64,000 nt of DNA from Candidatus Hydrogenedentota bacterium (GTDB lineage Bacteria > Hydrogenedentota > Hydrogenedentia > Hydrogenedentales > JAGMZX01). Below are positions 17,931 to 26,090 of the stretch, in pieces (position 1 is the first letter of the stretch; each line of letters begins with the position of its first letter). The notes beneath the pieces were generated by a model. It was not told where the DNA came from. It saw only the letters and a list, made by a program, of their open reading frames with translations, and did no database searches. Made by a program: the position numbers and the translations under genes. Location: contig JAKQEQ010000153.1 in the NCBI GenBank assembly GCA_029556545.1, positions 1 to 64,000 on the forward strand, in the 5' to 3' direction.

Positions 17931-18120
17931 TCTGCCGCACCGCCGCGGTCAATACAAGCCGCGTTTGTAGTACACGCTTCATCGTGTCTTCAAGACAGCC
18001 TGAAGGCTGCACTACGAATGGCAACCGTCAAGATGCAAGAGAGCGGGCGCGGCTGCTAGGATGGATGGACCGGCCCTTCACATAGGTGAAGCGGTCCTGC
18101 ATCAGGAAGGAAGCAGCAAT

Positions 18121-19524
18121 ATGGATTCAAGCACATTGACACGGCGGGCGTTTCTCGCGGCCACGACAACGACGGCGACGCTGGGGGCGATGGGCGGCAC
18201 GCTCGCGCCGAATGCGGCGCGGGTCGTTCCCGGCAAGACGTCTCCGAACGAGAAGTTGAACGTGGCGGCCATCGGCGCGGGCGGCAAGGGCATGTCGGAC
18301 ATCATGAGTTGCCATCAACTCGGCGAGAACGTGGTGGCGTTGTGCGACGTGGACTGGGACCGCTGCAAGGAGGCGTTTTACCGTCTGCCGGAGGCGAAGA
18401 AGTATCGAGACTACCGCAACATGCTCGAGGAGATGCCCGAGATCGACGCGGTGACCATCTCGACGCCGGACCACATGCACGCGCCCGCGGCCTATATGGC
18501 GATGAAGCTGGGCAAGCACGTCTACGTGCAGAAGCCGCTCACGCACACCGTGGCCGAGGCGCGCCTGATGACGCTGACCGCGCGCGAGATGAAGGTGGCA
18601 TCGCAGATGGGTAACCAGGGCCATTGCGGGGACGGCGTGCGGCGGCTTTGCGAGATGATCTGGAGCGGTTGCATCGGTCCCGTGCGCGAGGCGCATATCT
18701 GGACACACCGGCCCGTGTGGAAGAACCAGGGCCTGGCCGAGCCGCTCCCGCCCATGACCACGCCGGAGAACCTCGATTACGATCGGTGGATCGGCTGCGC
18801 GCCGTGGCGGCCCTACAACAGGGGTTTCGTGCCCCACGACTGGCGCGCCTGGCTCGACTTCGGCGGCGGCTCCCTCGGCGACATGGCCTGCCACATCATG
18901 GACCCGGCGTACATGGCGCTGAGGTTGGTCGAGGCCACGGACTATACGGTCGAGGTCGTCGAGCAGCGGGGCCGCAACGACCAGACCTTCCCGATCATGT
19001 CGACCATCAAATACTCGTTTCCGGCGCGCGGCGACATGCCGCCCGTCGACGTCTACTGGTACGACGGCCACTGGCCGGACCCGGCCACGGGCGAGAAGGT
19101 TTACAACCGGCCCAAACGCCCCGAGAGCGTCCCGGCGGACCAGAAACTCGGCGACGACGACATGAACGGATCGTTTTTCGTCGGCGACACGGGCGTCCTG
19201 ACGGCGGGCGAATACGGCGGCGAACCGCGGCTCATGCCCATCGAGAAGATGGAAAGCTATGAGTACCCGCCCAAAACCCTCGAACGCATCCCGAAGGAGA
19301 GCCCGTATCTCGACTGGCTGCGCGCGTGCAAGGGCGGCCAAGCTTCCTGCTCGAACTTCGACTATGCCGGGCCCTTCACGGAAATGGTTCAGTTCGGCAA
19401 CCTCGTCGTGAAATCAGGGCAGAAACTCCATTGGGACAACAAGAACGGCGTGGTCACGAACGTACCCAACCCCGCGGAGATCGTCAGCAAGGAATATCGA
19501 AAGGGTTGGGAATTGCCCTGCTGA
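18121..19524 (+). CDS. Tat-exported Gfo/Idh/MocA-family oxidoreductase
   Basis: The 467-residue product opens with a twin-arginine signal (LTRRAFLAATTTTATLGAMGG) and a Rossmann loop (NVAAIGAGGKGMSD). The catalytic motif is VQKPL with Lys138, the Gln form usual in exported relatives of Planctomycetes-type bacteria. GGGSLGDMACHIMD supplies Asp and His. It probably acts on sugars in the periplasm with tightly held NAD(P). The ATG at 18121 follows a purine-rich AGGAAGGAAG site; the frame opens at 18061, but the Tat signal fixes the start. No partner enzyme is adjacent. Confidence 0.88.
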   Translation: MDSSTLTRRAFLAATTTTATLGAMGGTLAPNAARVVPGKTSPNEKLNVAAIGAGGKGMSDIMSCHQLGENVVALCDVDWDRCKEAFYRLPEAKKYRDYRNMLEEMPEIDAVTISTPDHMHAPAAYMAMKLGKHVYVQKPLTHTVAEARLMTLTAREMKVASQMGNQGHCGDGVRRLCEMIWSGCIGPVREAHIWTHRPVWKNQGLAEPLPPMTTPENLDYDRWIGCAPWRPYNRGFVPHDWRAWLDFGGGSLGDMACHIMDPAYMALRLVEATDYTVEVVEQRGRNDQTFPIMSTIKYSFPARGDMPPVDVYWYDGHWPDPATGEKVYNRPKRPESVPADQKLGDDDMNGSFFVGDTGVLTAGEYGGEPRLMPIEKMESYEYPPKTLERIPKESPYLDWLRACKGGQASCSNFDYAGPFTEMVQFGNLVVKSGQKLHWDNKNGVVTNVPNPAEIVSKEYRKGWELPC

Positions 19525-19665
19525 ACCATAGCGCGTTCGGGGCGCGGGTGCGACGCCTTGCGGCGCGTGCCGGGAATCCGGTACGATGCGCGTCGCGGGG
19601 GTAAACGAGTTTTCGGGGTGAAAACGCGATCGAGCACAGGATCGTGAAATAGGTGGAGAACCAGT

Positions 19666-19824
19666 ATGTTGGGTTGGAGCGGATTTGTCACGTGGTTGGA
19701 TGCATGGTGGACGAACGTGGTGGACGACCTCGTGACGCGGGGAACGGACCTTATCTCAGGTCTGCCGCTGTTCCAGGTTATTCAGTTCATCCTTGCGCTG
19801 TTCGGCGTAAGGGTTGACCTGTAA
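19666..19824 (+). CDS. Tiny Trp-rich hydrophobic peptide 1 (52 aa)
   Basis: The frame is short but has AGGTGGAG 9 bases before its ATG. The product has four Trp in its first 15 residues (MLGWSGF, WLDAWW), a charged middle and a hydrophobic C-terminal segment (LFQVIQFILALFGV). It could associate with membranes. A second peptide of similar size follows after 34 bases. No family is recognised. There is no double-glycine leader or signal cleavage site, and no immunity or export gene next to it. Confidence 0.5.
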   Translation: MLGWSGFVTWLDAWWTNVVDDLVTRGTDLISGLPLFQVIQFILALFGVRVDL

Positions 19825-19858
19825 GCGTCTGGGACGGCTTCTCAAGGAGTGCGACATC

Positions 19859-20008
19859 ATGGACTGCGGGGATTTCTGGGCCGATGTGACGGACCAGGTC
19901 TGGACGATGGCGATCGGTTACTGGCTGAAGGCTTTCACCCAGTGGATCACGGCGATGTTCAACTGCCTGTTCGGCCTGAACGAGTGCGGCCACAATATCG
20001 TTCCGTAG
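19859..20008 (+). CDS. Tiny Trp-rich hydrophobic peptide 2 (49 aa)
   Basis: The ATG at 19859 has a textbook AAGGAG site 9 bases upstream. The 49-residue product begins MDCGDFW and has Trp at four positions. A central hydrophobic helix (VWTMAIGYWLKAFTQWITAMF) is followed by CLFGLNECGHNIVP. The order aromatic start, acidic residue, hydrophobic helix, LFG(V/L) resembles peptide 1. Three Cys could form disulfides if exported. Function is unknown; a two-component membrane-active peptide pair or small membrane-protein regulators are possibilities. Confidence 0.5.
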   Translation: MDCGDFWADVTDQVWTMAIGYWLKAFTQWITAMFNCLFGLNECGHNIVP

Positions 20009-20137
20009 CCGCCGGGCCGAGCGCTAAGATTACGCTGTCCGAACGCGACACAAGGCATTGAGGGGGGCCGCGAGCGTCTGTTACACTCGCGCTTTCCGTG
20101 CATATTCCTGAGTCAAGCAGGCCGGGTGTGTTCCGTC

Positions 20138-21604
20138 ATGGGTGAAAAGAAGCAATTGGTCGAGCCGCGCACGCTGAAGGGGTTCCAGGACCTGCTCCCC
20201 GAGCAGGTCATTCCGAGGCAGCGGCTGCTGCGCGTCATCGAGTCCGTCTTCGAGCGCTACGGCTACGCGCCGCTCGAAACGCCGGCCCTCGAGTATCTCG
20301 ATGCGCTCTTGGGCACGGGCGGCGAAGGGACGAACAAGGAACTGTTTCGCCTGGAAAGCCCGGAGAACGAGCCTATCGCCCTGCGCTTCGATCTGACCGT
20401 GCCGTTCGCGCGGCTCCTTGCGCAATACCCCGACCGCCTCAAGCCGCCCTTCCGCCGCTACGCCATCGGGCCGGTCTGGCGGGCCGACAAGCCGGGCGTG
20501 GGCCGCTTCCGCCAGTTCGTGCAGTGCGACATCGACGTGGCGGGCGCGCCGACGGTCGCGGCGGACGGGGAGATCGTGGCGGTCATGGCGGATGTCATGC
20601 GCGCGCTGGGCGTTACGCGGTTTGTCGCACTCATCAACAATCGCAAGGTCATCGACGCGCTGCTCGACGGCTGTGGCGTCACGGAGGAATCCGTGCAGAA
20701 GCACGTGCTGCGCGTCATCGACAAACTCGGCAAAGTCGGCGCGGACAACGTGCGGCTCGAATTGGGGCCGGGGCGCATCGACGAGTCGGGCGACCCCATC
20801 GCCGGCGTCAAGTTGGATGACGCCACGATCGACCGCATCCTCGGCTTTATCGCGATCAAGGGCGACACCCGGGCGGCCATCGTCGCCGCCCTCGAACAGG
20901 CGCTGCCGGAGAGCAAGGCGGCGCGCGAGGCCGTCGCCGAGATGCGCGAACTCGCGGAGGCGCTCGAGGCCCTCGAGGTGGACGAGGCGCACGCGCGGTT
21001 CGACCCGAGCCTGGCCCGCGGCCTGGACTATTACACTGGCCCCATCTTCGAGATGACACTGCCCGACGCGCCGCAGTTCGGCTCGGTCATGGGCGGCGGC
21101 CGCTACGACGGTCTCGTCGCGCGGTTTATGGACCGCCCCATCCCTTGCACGGGCATGTCGGTCGGCGTGGACCGACTCGTAGCGGCGCTGCTGCACCTGG
21201 GTTGCCTTGCCCCGGTCAAGACGCCGGTCCAGGCGCTCGTGGTGACGATGGGCAACGTGCCGAAAACCGAGACGCTGAAACTGGCGGCGGAGTTGCGGGG
21301 GGCGGGGCTGTGCGTCGAGACTTTTTTCGCGTCGCGCAAGAAGATGCAGATGGGCAATCAACTCTCGCACGCGGACCACTACGGCATTCCCGTCGCGGTG
21401 ATTCTGGGTGAAGACGAATTAAGGAACGGCGTCGTCGCGGTAAAGGACCTGCGGGCTGGCAAGGCCGAACGCGAGCACATCGAAGACCGCGAAGCCTATC
21501 GCGAGGCAGGCAAGACGGGACAAGTGACCGTGCCGCGCAGCGAGGCGGCCGCCGCCATCCGGGCCATCGTCGGGGGGAACTCGGGCACCGCGTCTGGCGA
21601 ATAG
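20138..21604 (+). CDS. hisS: Histidyl-tRNA synthetase
   Basis: HisRS charges tRNA-His. The 488-residue product carries class II motif 1 near the N-terminus and LGTGGEGTNKELFRLE. Motif 2 is FRRYAIGPVWRADKPGVGRFRQFVQCDIDV, and the histidine-specific LARGLDYYTGPIFEM precedes the C-terminal anticodon domain. The length is at the long end and the wording is nearer to long-form HisRS than to the E. coli form. The ATG at 20138 has no strong ribosome site; a GTG at 20126 is in frame. The gene stands alone. Confidence 0.94.
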   Translation: MGEKKQLVEPRTLKGFQDLLPEQVIPRQRLLRVIESVFERYGYAPLETPALEYLDALLGTGGEGTNKELFRLESPENEPIALRFDLTVPFARLLAQYPDRLKPPFRRYAIGPVWRADKPGVGRFRQFVQCDIDVAGAPTVAADGEIVAVMADVMRALGVTRFVALINNRKVIDALLDGCGVTEESVQKHVLRVIDKLGKVGADNVRLELGPGRIDESGDPIAGVKLDDATIDRILGFIAIKGDTRAAIVAALEQALPESKAAREAVAEMRELAEALEALEVDEAHARFDPSLARGLDYYTGPIFEMTLPDAPQFGSVMGGGRYDGLVARFMDRPIPCTGMSVGVDRLVAALLHLGCLAPVKTPVQALVVTMGNVPKTETLKLAAELRGAGLCVETFFASRKKMQMGNQLSHADHYGIPVAVILGEDELRNGVVAVKDLRAGKAEREHIEDREAYREAGKTGQVTVPRSEAAAAIRAIVGGNSGTASGE

Positions 21605-21648
21605 GACGACCGACATAAGCAGCGATCGCAACCGGAGGGTTTCGTGTC

Positions 21649-23613
21649 ATGCACACCGTATTCGTCCGACTGTTTCTTCTCTCCGCACTCGTATTGAGCC
21701 TCGCGGGATGCGCCACGTCCGGCGAACACGCCGTAGGCGAGACGCCGCTTGCACATGCCGCGCCCGCGGATAACGGCCCGCCACAAGAAACGTGGACCGG
21801 CGGCCTCGTGCTGCTTCCGCAGCCGCGCGAGGTGGCTGTCACGTCGAAGGTGTTTCGCGTCAGCACGAGCCAAGTGTACGTGACCAACGGGATGGATGTG
21901 GCGTTCGTGGAACGGCTCGTGCCGCATGTGAACGATGTGCTCGACACCATCGGGTTGGGCGAGCCCGGCCCGCGGGAGTGCGCGGTCGAGGTGAATATCG
22001 ACCGGGTCAAGGCGCCGCGCCCGGAAGGGTACCTGATCGAAGTGACGCCGGACGCGGTGCGGATCACCGGTCACGATGCGGCGGGCGTGTTTCACGCGGT
22101 TATGACGCTGCGGCAGATCGCGCGACAGTGCGCGGGGACGGGGTCGCTGCCATGCCTGCGCATCGAGGACTGGCCGGACTTTCCGAATCGGGGCGTAATG
22201 ATCGACGTGGCCCGCTGCAAGGTCCCCGAGATGGAGACGCTGTATGCGCTGGTCGACAAACTGGCGGAACTCAAGTGCAACCAGCTTCAGATGTACACGG
22301 AGCACACCTTCGCCTATCGCGATCACCACACGGTGTGGGAAGACGCCTCGCCCATGACGGCCGCGCAAATCCGCGCGCTGGACGCCTACTGCCGCGACCG
22401 ATTCATCGAACTGGTGCCGAACCAGAATTCCTTCGGCCACATGGACCGGTGGCTGCGCCTGCCCGCGTATGCGCATCTCGCCGAGACGCGCGGCGGCAGC
22501 GACCTCTGCCCGATTGACCCCGGCAGCATCGCGCTGCTCGAGAACATGTATGACGACCTGTTGCCCTGTTTCAGCAGCGGGCAGGTCAACGTCGGCTGCG
22601 ATGAGACCTGGAGCCTCGGCAAGGGCCGGAGCAAGGCGGCGTGCGAGGCGCGCGGCGTCGGGCGCGTTTACTTCGAGTTTCTCATGAAGATTCGCGATCT
22701 CTGCCGCAAGCACGGCAAGACGATGCAGTTCTGGGGCGACATCATCATGAATCATCCGGCCCTTATTCCCGAGATTCCCGAGGGCGTCACCGCGATGGAA
22801 TGGGGCTACGAGGCGAACCATCCTTTCGCCGAGCACGGCGCGAAGTTCGCACAATCCGGCATCCCGTTCTACGTCGTGCCGGGCACTTCCTCGTGGAATT
22901 CGCTCGTGGGCCGCACGGACAACGCCCTCGCCAACCTGCGTAACGCCGCCGAGAACGGCCTCGCAAACGGCGCCATAGGCTATCTCGTTACCGACTGGGG
23001 CGACGGCGGCCACTGGCAGTTCCAGCCCGTGTCGTATCTCCCCTTCGCCTATGCCGCCGCGCTGAGTTGGGCTGTCGCGGAGAACAAGGACATCGACCTC
23101 GAACGCGCCGTGAACGTTCATTGGTTCGAGGACCGCGCGGGCGTCATGGCCGGCCTCGCCCACGACCTCGGCAACGCACACCTCAAGAGCGGCGTCACTT
23201 TCGGGAACAACACCATCTACTACCGGCTGTTGCAGCATCGGATCGACGGCCCCCTCGACGACCGTTGCACGAAGCAGGGATTGCTCGACGTCATCGCCGA
23301 AGTGGACCGCGTCATGGCGCGCCTGCCCGAGGCCGACATGCGGTGCGCCGACGCGGCGCTCATCCGCGCGGAGTTCGAGCTGGCCGCGAGCCTTGTCCGC
23401 ATCGCGTGCCGTCTCGGCATCGCGCGGGTCGACGCGGGCAACGTGGGCACGGCGGGCATACCGGCCGACGCACGGGCGCGGCTCGCGGACGAACTCGCCC
23501 CGTTGATCCCCGAGTTCCGCCAACTCTGGCTGGCGCGCAACCGTTCGGGCGGCCTGAAGGAAAGCGCGGGCCATTTCGAGCGCTTGCTGTCGATGCTGCG
23601 AGATGGGTCGTAA
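21649..23613 (+). CDS. Glycoside hydrolase family 20-like beta-N-acetylhexosaminidase lipoprotein
   Basis: The 654-residue product has a lipoprotein signal ending in LSLAGC, predicting membrane anchorage. Residues ~40-155 form a GH20b-like alpha/beta domain (LLPQPREV, AVMTLRQI). The catalytic barrel starts at RIEDWPDFPNRGVMID and has NVGCDETWSLG with the Asp318-Glu319 pair expected of substrate-assisted GH20 catalysis. Such enzymes release terminal GlcNAc/GalNAc from chitin-like or host glycans. The C-terminal ~150 residues are helical and not assigned. GGAGGG lies ~10 bases before the ATG. The gene ends at a hairpin shared with cimA. Overlap with GH84-type hexosaminidases cannot be excluded. 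Confidence 0.8.
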   Translation: MHTVFVRLFLLSALVLSLAGCATSGEHAVGETPLAHAAPADNGPPQETWTGGLVLLPQPREVAVTSKVFRVSTSQVYVTNGMDVAFVERLVPHVNDVLDTIGLGEPGPRECAVEVNIDRVKAPRPEGYLIEVTPDAVRITGHDAAGVFHAVMTLRQIARQCAGTGSLPCLRIEDWPDFPNRGVMIDVARCKVPEMETLYALVDKLAELKCNQLQMYTEHTFAYRDHHTVWEDASPMTAAQIRALDAYCRDRFIELVPNQNSFGHMDRWLRLPAYAHLAETRGGSDLCPIDPGSIALLENMYDDLLPCFSSGQVNVGCDETWSLGKGRSKAACEARGVGRVYFEFLMKIRDLCRKHGKTMQFWGDIIMNHPALIPEIPEGVTAMEWGYEANHPFAEHGAKFAQSGIPFYVVPGTSSWNSLVGRTDNALANLRNAAENGLANGAIGYLVTDWGDGGHWQFQPVSYLPFAYAAALSWAVAENKDIDLERAVNVHWFEDRAGVMAGLAHDLGNAHLKSGVTFGNNTIYYRLLQHRIDGPLDDRCTKQGLLDVIAEVDRVMARLPEADMRCADAALIRAEFELAASLVRIACRLGIARVDAGNVGTAGIPADARARLADELAPLIPEFRQLWLARNRSGGLKESAGHFERLLSMLRDGS

Positions 23614-23623
23614 GCGGGGTGGG

Positions 23624-23679
23624 GATCGGGGACAGGCACGTCTCGCTCGAAGACTCGCTCGCTTGTGCCAGTCCCCATC
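23624..23679. terminator. Bidirectional hairpin between GH20 and cimA
   Basis: GATCGGGGACAGGCAC pairs with GTGCCAGTCCCCATC around a ~25-base loop, with one mismatch and one bulge. It lies between convergent genes and ends a few bases before the cimA stop codon. Confidence 0.6.
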
Positions 23680-23684
23680 GTTCC

Positions 23685-25271
23685 TTATTCTTCGTGGCCG
23701 CGGGATTTCAGTAGCCGGTACTCGAAGCTGTCGACGAGGGCGAGGTAGGAGGCGGTGATGATGTTCTCGGAGACGCCGACGGTATTCCAGAGGTTGCCCT
23801 GGCTGTCGGCGGACTCGATGAGGACGCGGGTCTTGGCGCCGGTGGCCTCTTTGCCGTCGAGGATGCGCACCTTGTAGTCCGCGAGGTGTATGTCGCGCAG
23901 TTCGGGATAACGCCCCTCGAGGGCCTGGCGCAGCGCGTGGTTCAGGGCGTCGACGGGGCCGTTGCCCTCGGCGACGGTGTGATATGCGCGGCCGTCGATG
24001 TCGAGCTTGACGGTGGCCTCGGCGAAATCGTTCCCGGCGGTGAAGCGGTGCCAGACGCCGGCGTGGAAACGCAGGGTCTTGAAGAAGCGGCGGTACTTGC
24101 CGGTGGCGCGGCGGATTTCGAGTTCGAGCGAGGCGTCCGCGCCCTCGAATTCATAGCCTTGGTTTTCGAGGTCCTTGATCCGGGCGAGGATTTTTCGCGT
24201 TTCGGGCTGATCGCGGTCGAGGGGGATGCCGAATTCCTCGGCCTTTTCGAGGAGGCTCGATCTCCCTGACACTTCGCTGACGGCGATTTTGGTGCGGTTG
24301 CCGACGAGGGCCGGGTCCACGTGCTCGTAGCTCGCCTTGAACTTCCGCACGGCGTCGGCGTGCATGCCGCCCTTGTGCGTGAAGGCGTCGCGGCCCACGT
24401 AGGGCGCGAAATCGCGCGGCGTCTGGTTCGCCATCTCGGCGACGAAATGGGAGACGTGCCACAGCCGGGCCAGATGCTCCGGCGTGACCACGTCCAGCCC
24501 CATCTTGATCTGGAGGTTCGGGATAATCGTGCACAAGTTCGCGTTGCCTGTCCGCTCGCCGTAGCCGTTGATCGTGCCCTGGACCTGTTCGGCCCCTTCC
24601 GCGACAGCGGCGAGCGCGTTCGCCACGCCGCAGCCGGAGTCGTTGTGCGTGTGGATGCCGAGCCGGGCGTCGGGCAGGGCGCGCCGCACGGTCGCTGTGA
24701 TCCGGGCCACGTCCGCGGGCAGGCTGCCCCCGTTCGTGTCGCAGAGAATCAGGACCTCTGCGCCCGCCTCGAGGGCGGTGCGCAGCACGTCGAGCGCATA
24801 CGCCTCGTCCTCGCGAAAGGCGTCGAAGAAATGCTCCGCGTCCAGGAACACGCGCCTGTCGTGCTGTCTCAGAAAATCGACGGACTCGCGCACTATCTCG
24901 ATGTTCTTTTCGAGGGGCACGTGGAGCACCTCGCGCGTGTGGAGCGGCGACGTCTTCGCGAAGATGGTGACAATCTCGGTGCCGGCGCCGACGAGCGCGC
25001 GCAGGTTGCTGTCCTCGTCCGTACGGGCCCGGGGATTGCGCGTGCTGCCGAAGGCGGCCATCTTGGCGTGTTTGAGTTCCATATCACGCGCACGCTCGAA
25101 GAGCGCGACCGCCTTCGGGTTCGCGCCCGGCTGGCCGCCCTCGATGTAGGCGACGCCGAGTTCGTCGAGTTCGCGCACCACGCGCAGTTGGTCCTCGGAC
25201 GAAAACTTCACGCCCGGCCCCTGCGCGCCGTCGCGCAGTGTCGTGTCGTAGATTTCAATGCGTCGTGCCAC
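23685..25271 (-). CDS. cimA: Citramalate synthase
   Basis: CimA condenses pyruvate with acetyl-CoA to (R)-citramalate, a threonine-independent route to isoleucine. The 528-residue product has the HMG-lyase-like barrel: IYDTTLRDGAQGPGV, ILCDTNGG, GIHTHNDSGCGVANALAAV and GTINGYGERTGNANL. THKGGMHADAV follows, and a C-terminal LeuA-type regulatory domain runs from about residue 390. Wording and length match CimA rather than LeuA. The start is GTG at 25271, with no clear ribosome site. A telomere-like repeat begins 11 bases upstream. The acetolactate synthase that would continue the pathway is at 59975. Confidence 0.9.
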   Translation of the reverse strand: MARRIEIYDTTLRDGAQGPGVKFSSEDQLRVVRELDELGVAYIEGGQPGANPKAVALFERARDMELKHAKMAAFGSTRNPRARTDEDSNLRALVGAGTEIVTIFAKTSPLHTREVLHVPLEKNIEIVRESVDFLRQHDRRVFLDAEHFFDAFREDEAYALDVLRTALEAGAEVLILCDTNGGSLPADVARITATVRRALPDARLGIHTHNDSGCGVANALAAVAEGAEQVQGTINGYGERTGNANLCTIIPNLQIKMGLDVVTPEHLARLWHVSHFVAEMANQTPRDFAPYVGRDAFTHKGGMHADAVRKFKASYEHVDPALVGNRTKIAVSEVSGRSSLLEKAEEFGIPLDRDQPETRKILARIKDLENQGYEFEGADASLELEIRRATGKYRRFFKTLRFHAGVWHRFTAGNDFAEATVKLDIDGRAYHTVAEGNGPVDALNHALRQALEGRYPELRDIHLADYKVRILDGKEATGAKTRVLIESADSQGNLWNTVGVSENIITASYLALVDSFEYRLLKSRGHEE

Positions 25272-25282
25272 GGTGTGTTTGC

Positions 25283-25312
25283 TTTAGGGTTTAGGGTTTA
25301 GGGTTTAGGGTT
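25283..25312. repeat. Telomere-like (TTTAGGG)4, copy A
   Basis: Four perfect TTTAGGG units (25283-25310) plus TT lie immediately upstream of the cimA start codon. On the coding strand they read (CCCTAAA)4, ending 11 bases before the GTG. The flank TTTGC between repeat and gene is shared with copy B. Confidence 0.95.
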
Positions 25313-25326
25313 CGTCGAGGGCTCGT

Positions 25327-25698
25327 CTAATTATCCGGGGCATCCTCCAGGGATTTTATGAGCGCGTTAAGTAAACGCCCGACGTCCTGGGCGAGTTCCC
25401 ACACCGGTAACGTGTCTTCACGTTGAGCAAAGCCCAGTCGGGTCGCGATGGTCAGATGCGTCTCCATTTCGGCCTTCGAGCCACGGGCGATGGAGAGGTG
25501 GCGCAGGTAGTCGCCGCGATGCACGCGCGCATAGCCCTCCGCGATATTCGCGGGAACGGATACGGCGGCGCGTTGTAGTTGACTCGCGAGCCCGTATCGC
25601 TCCTCCGGCGGAAACCGCCGCGACAGATCATATACGGCAACGACCAAATCCATGGCTTTCCGCCAGACCGTAAGGTCTCGATAGGTCTTGAGCGCCAT
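25327..25698 (-). CDS. Four-helix-bundle protein (S23/23S rRNA-intervening-sequence family)
   Basis: The 123-residue product reads YRDLTVWRKAMDLVVAVYDL, then FPPEERYGLASQLQRAAVSVPANIAEG and later HLSIARGSKAEMETHLTIATRLG. These are the hallmarks of the S23 four-helix-bundle family, first seen in intervening sequences of 23S rRNA genes and structurally similar to Avd of diversity-generating retroelements. Molecular function is unknown. It is followed upstream on its strand by two decayed copies of its C-terminal part, and its ATG is 11 bases from a (TTTAGGG)n repeat. No ribosome site is evident between repeat and ATG. Confidence 0.88.
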   Translation of the reverse strand: MALKTYRDLTVWRKAMDLVVAVYDLSRRFPPEERYGLASQLQRAAVSVPANIAEGYARVHRGDYLRHLSIARGSKAEMETHLTIATRLGFAQREDTLPVWELAQDVGRLLNALIKSLEDAPDN

Positions 25699-25709
25699 GA
25701 CGCCTTTGC

Positions 25710-25737
25710 TTTACGGTTTAGGGTTTAGGGTTTAGGA
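25710..25737. repeat. Telomere-like (TTTAGGG)4, copy B
   Basis: Units read TTTACGG, TTTAGGG, TTTAGGG, TTTAGGA. The array begins exactly 11 bases upstream of the four-helix-bundle start codon, the same distance and flank (TTTGC) as copy A has to cimA. Confidence 0.92.
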
Positions 25738-25889
25738 GGTAAGAGATCAGGGTTCAGGGCTCGTTGTAGAAGCCCGCTCCGCCAGTTCCCGGTGTGTTCC
25801 TCCAGAGATTTCACGAGTCCGTTCAGTAGGCGCCCGACTTTCTGGGCAAGCTCACAAACGAGCCGCGCCTCTTGTTTTCCAGTTAACAT
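25725..25889 (-). pseudogene. C-terminal remnant of a four-helix-bundle gene
   Basis: A 54-codon frame from ATG 25889 includes CELAQKVGRLLNGLVKSLEE, which matches WELAQDVGRLLNALIKSLED at the end of the intact gene at 25327. The N-terminal two thirds are missing. The frame runs on to a stop formed by a TAA within telomere-like copy B. Confidence 0.75.
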
Positions 25890-25907
25890 TGTGATGCTCT
25901 CACGACT

Positions 25908-26028
25908 TCATGACTCCATTCAATAAGGGCGCAATTTCCTGGGGCCAGTCCCCCGACCGGTAACGTGTGTTCGCGTTGGGCGGTACCCAGCCGGGCGACA
26001 ATTGTCAGGCATGCCTCCATTTTCAGCC
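25908..26028 (-). pseudogene. Frameshifted remnant of a second four-helix-bundle copy
   Basis: One frame gives MEACLTIVARLGTAQREHTLPV, matching METHLTIATRLGFAQREDTLPV of the intact gene. The match then moves to another frame as DWPQEIAPLLNGVMKS and a stop. It is therefore a C-terminal fragment with a frameshift, clearly diverged from the neighbouring fragment. Confidence 0.75.
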
Positions 26029-26066
26029 AACTAACCGCAGGCCTGTTTCCGAGTTCGATACATTTT

Positions 26067-26090
26067 CAACCCTAGACCCTAAACCCTATT
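26067..26090. repeat. Telomere-like repeat, copy C, inverted
   Basis: ACCCTAGACCCTAAACCCTA is in opposite orientation to copies A and B. With copy B it brackets the two decayed four-helix-bundle fragments. The last codons and stop of the phosphoglycerate mutase gene lie inside it. Confidence 0.85.

Noticed and set aside
25283-26090. Telomere-like repeats as a sign of plant or algal contamination.
   Set aside because: The flanking genes are bacterial with operon-like spacing, and the arrays have only about 3-4 units.
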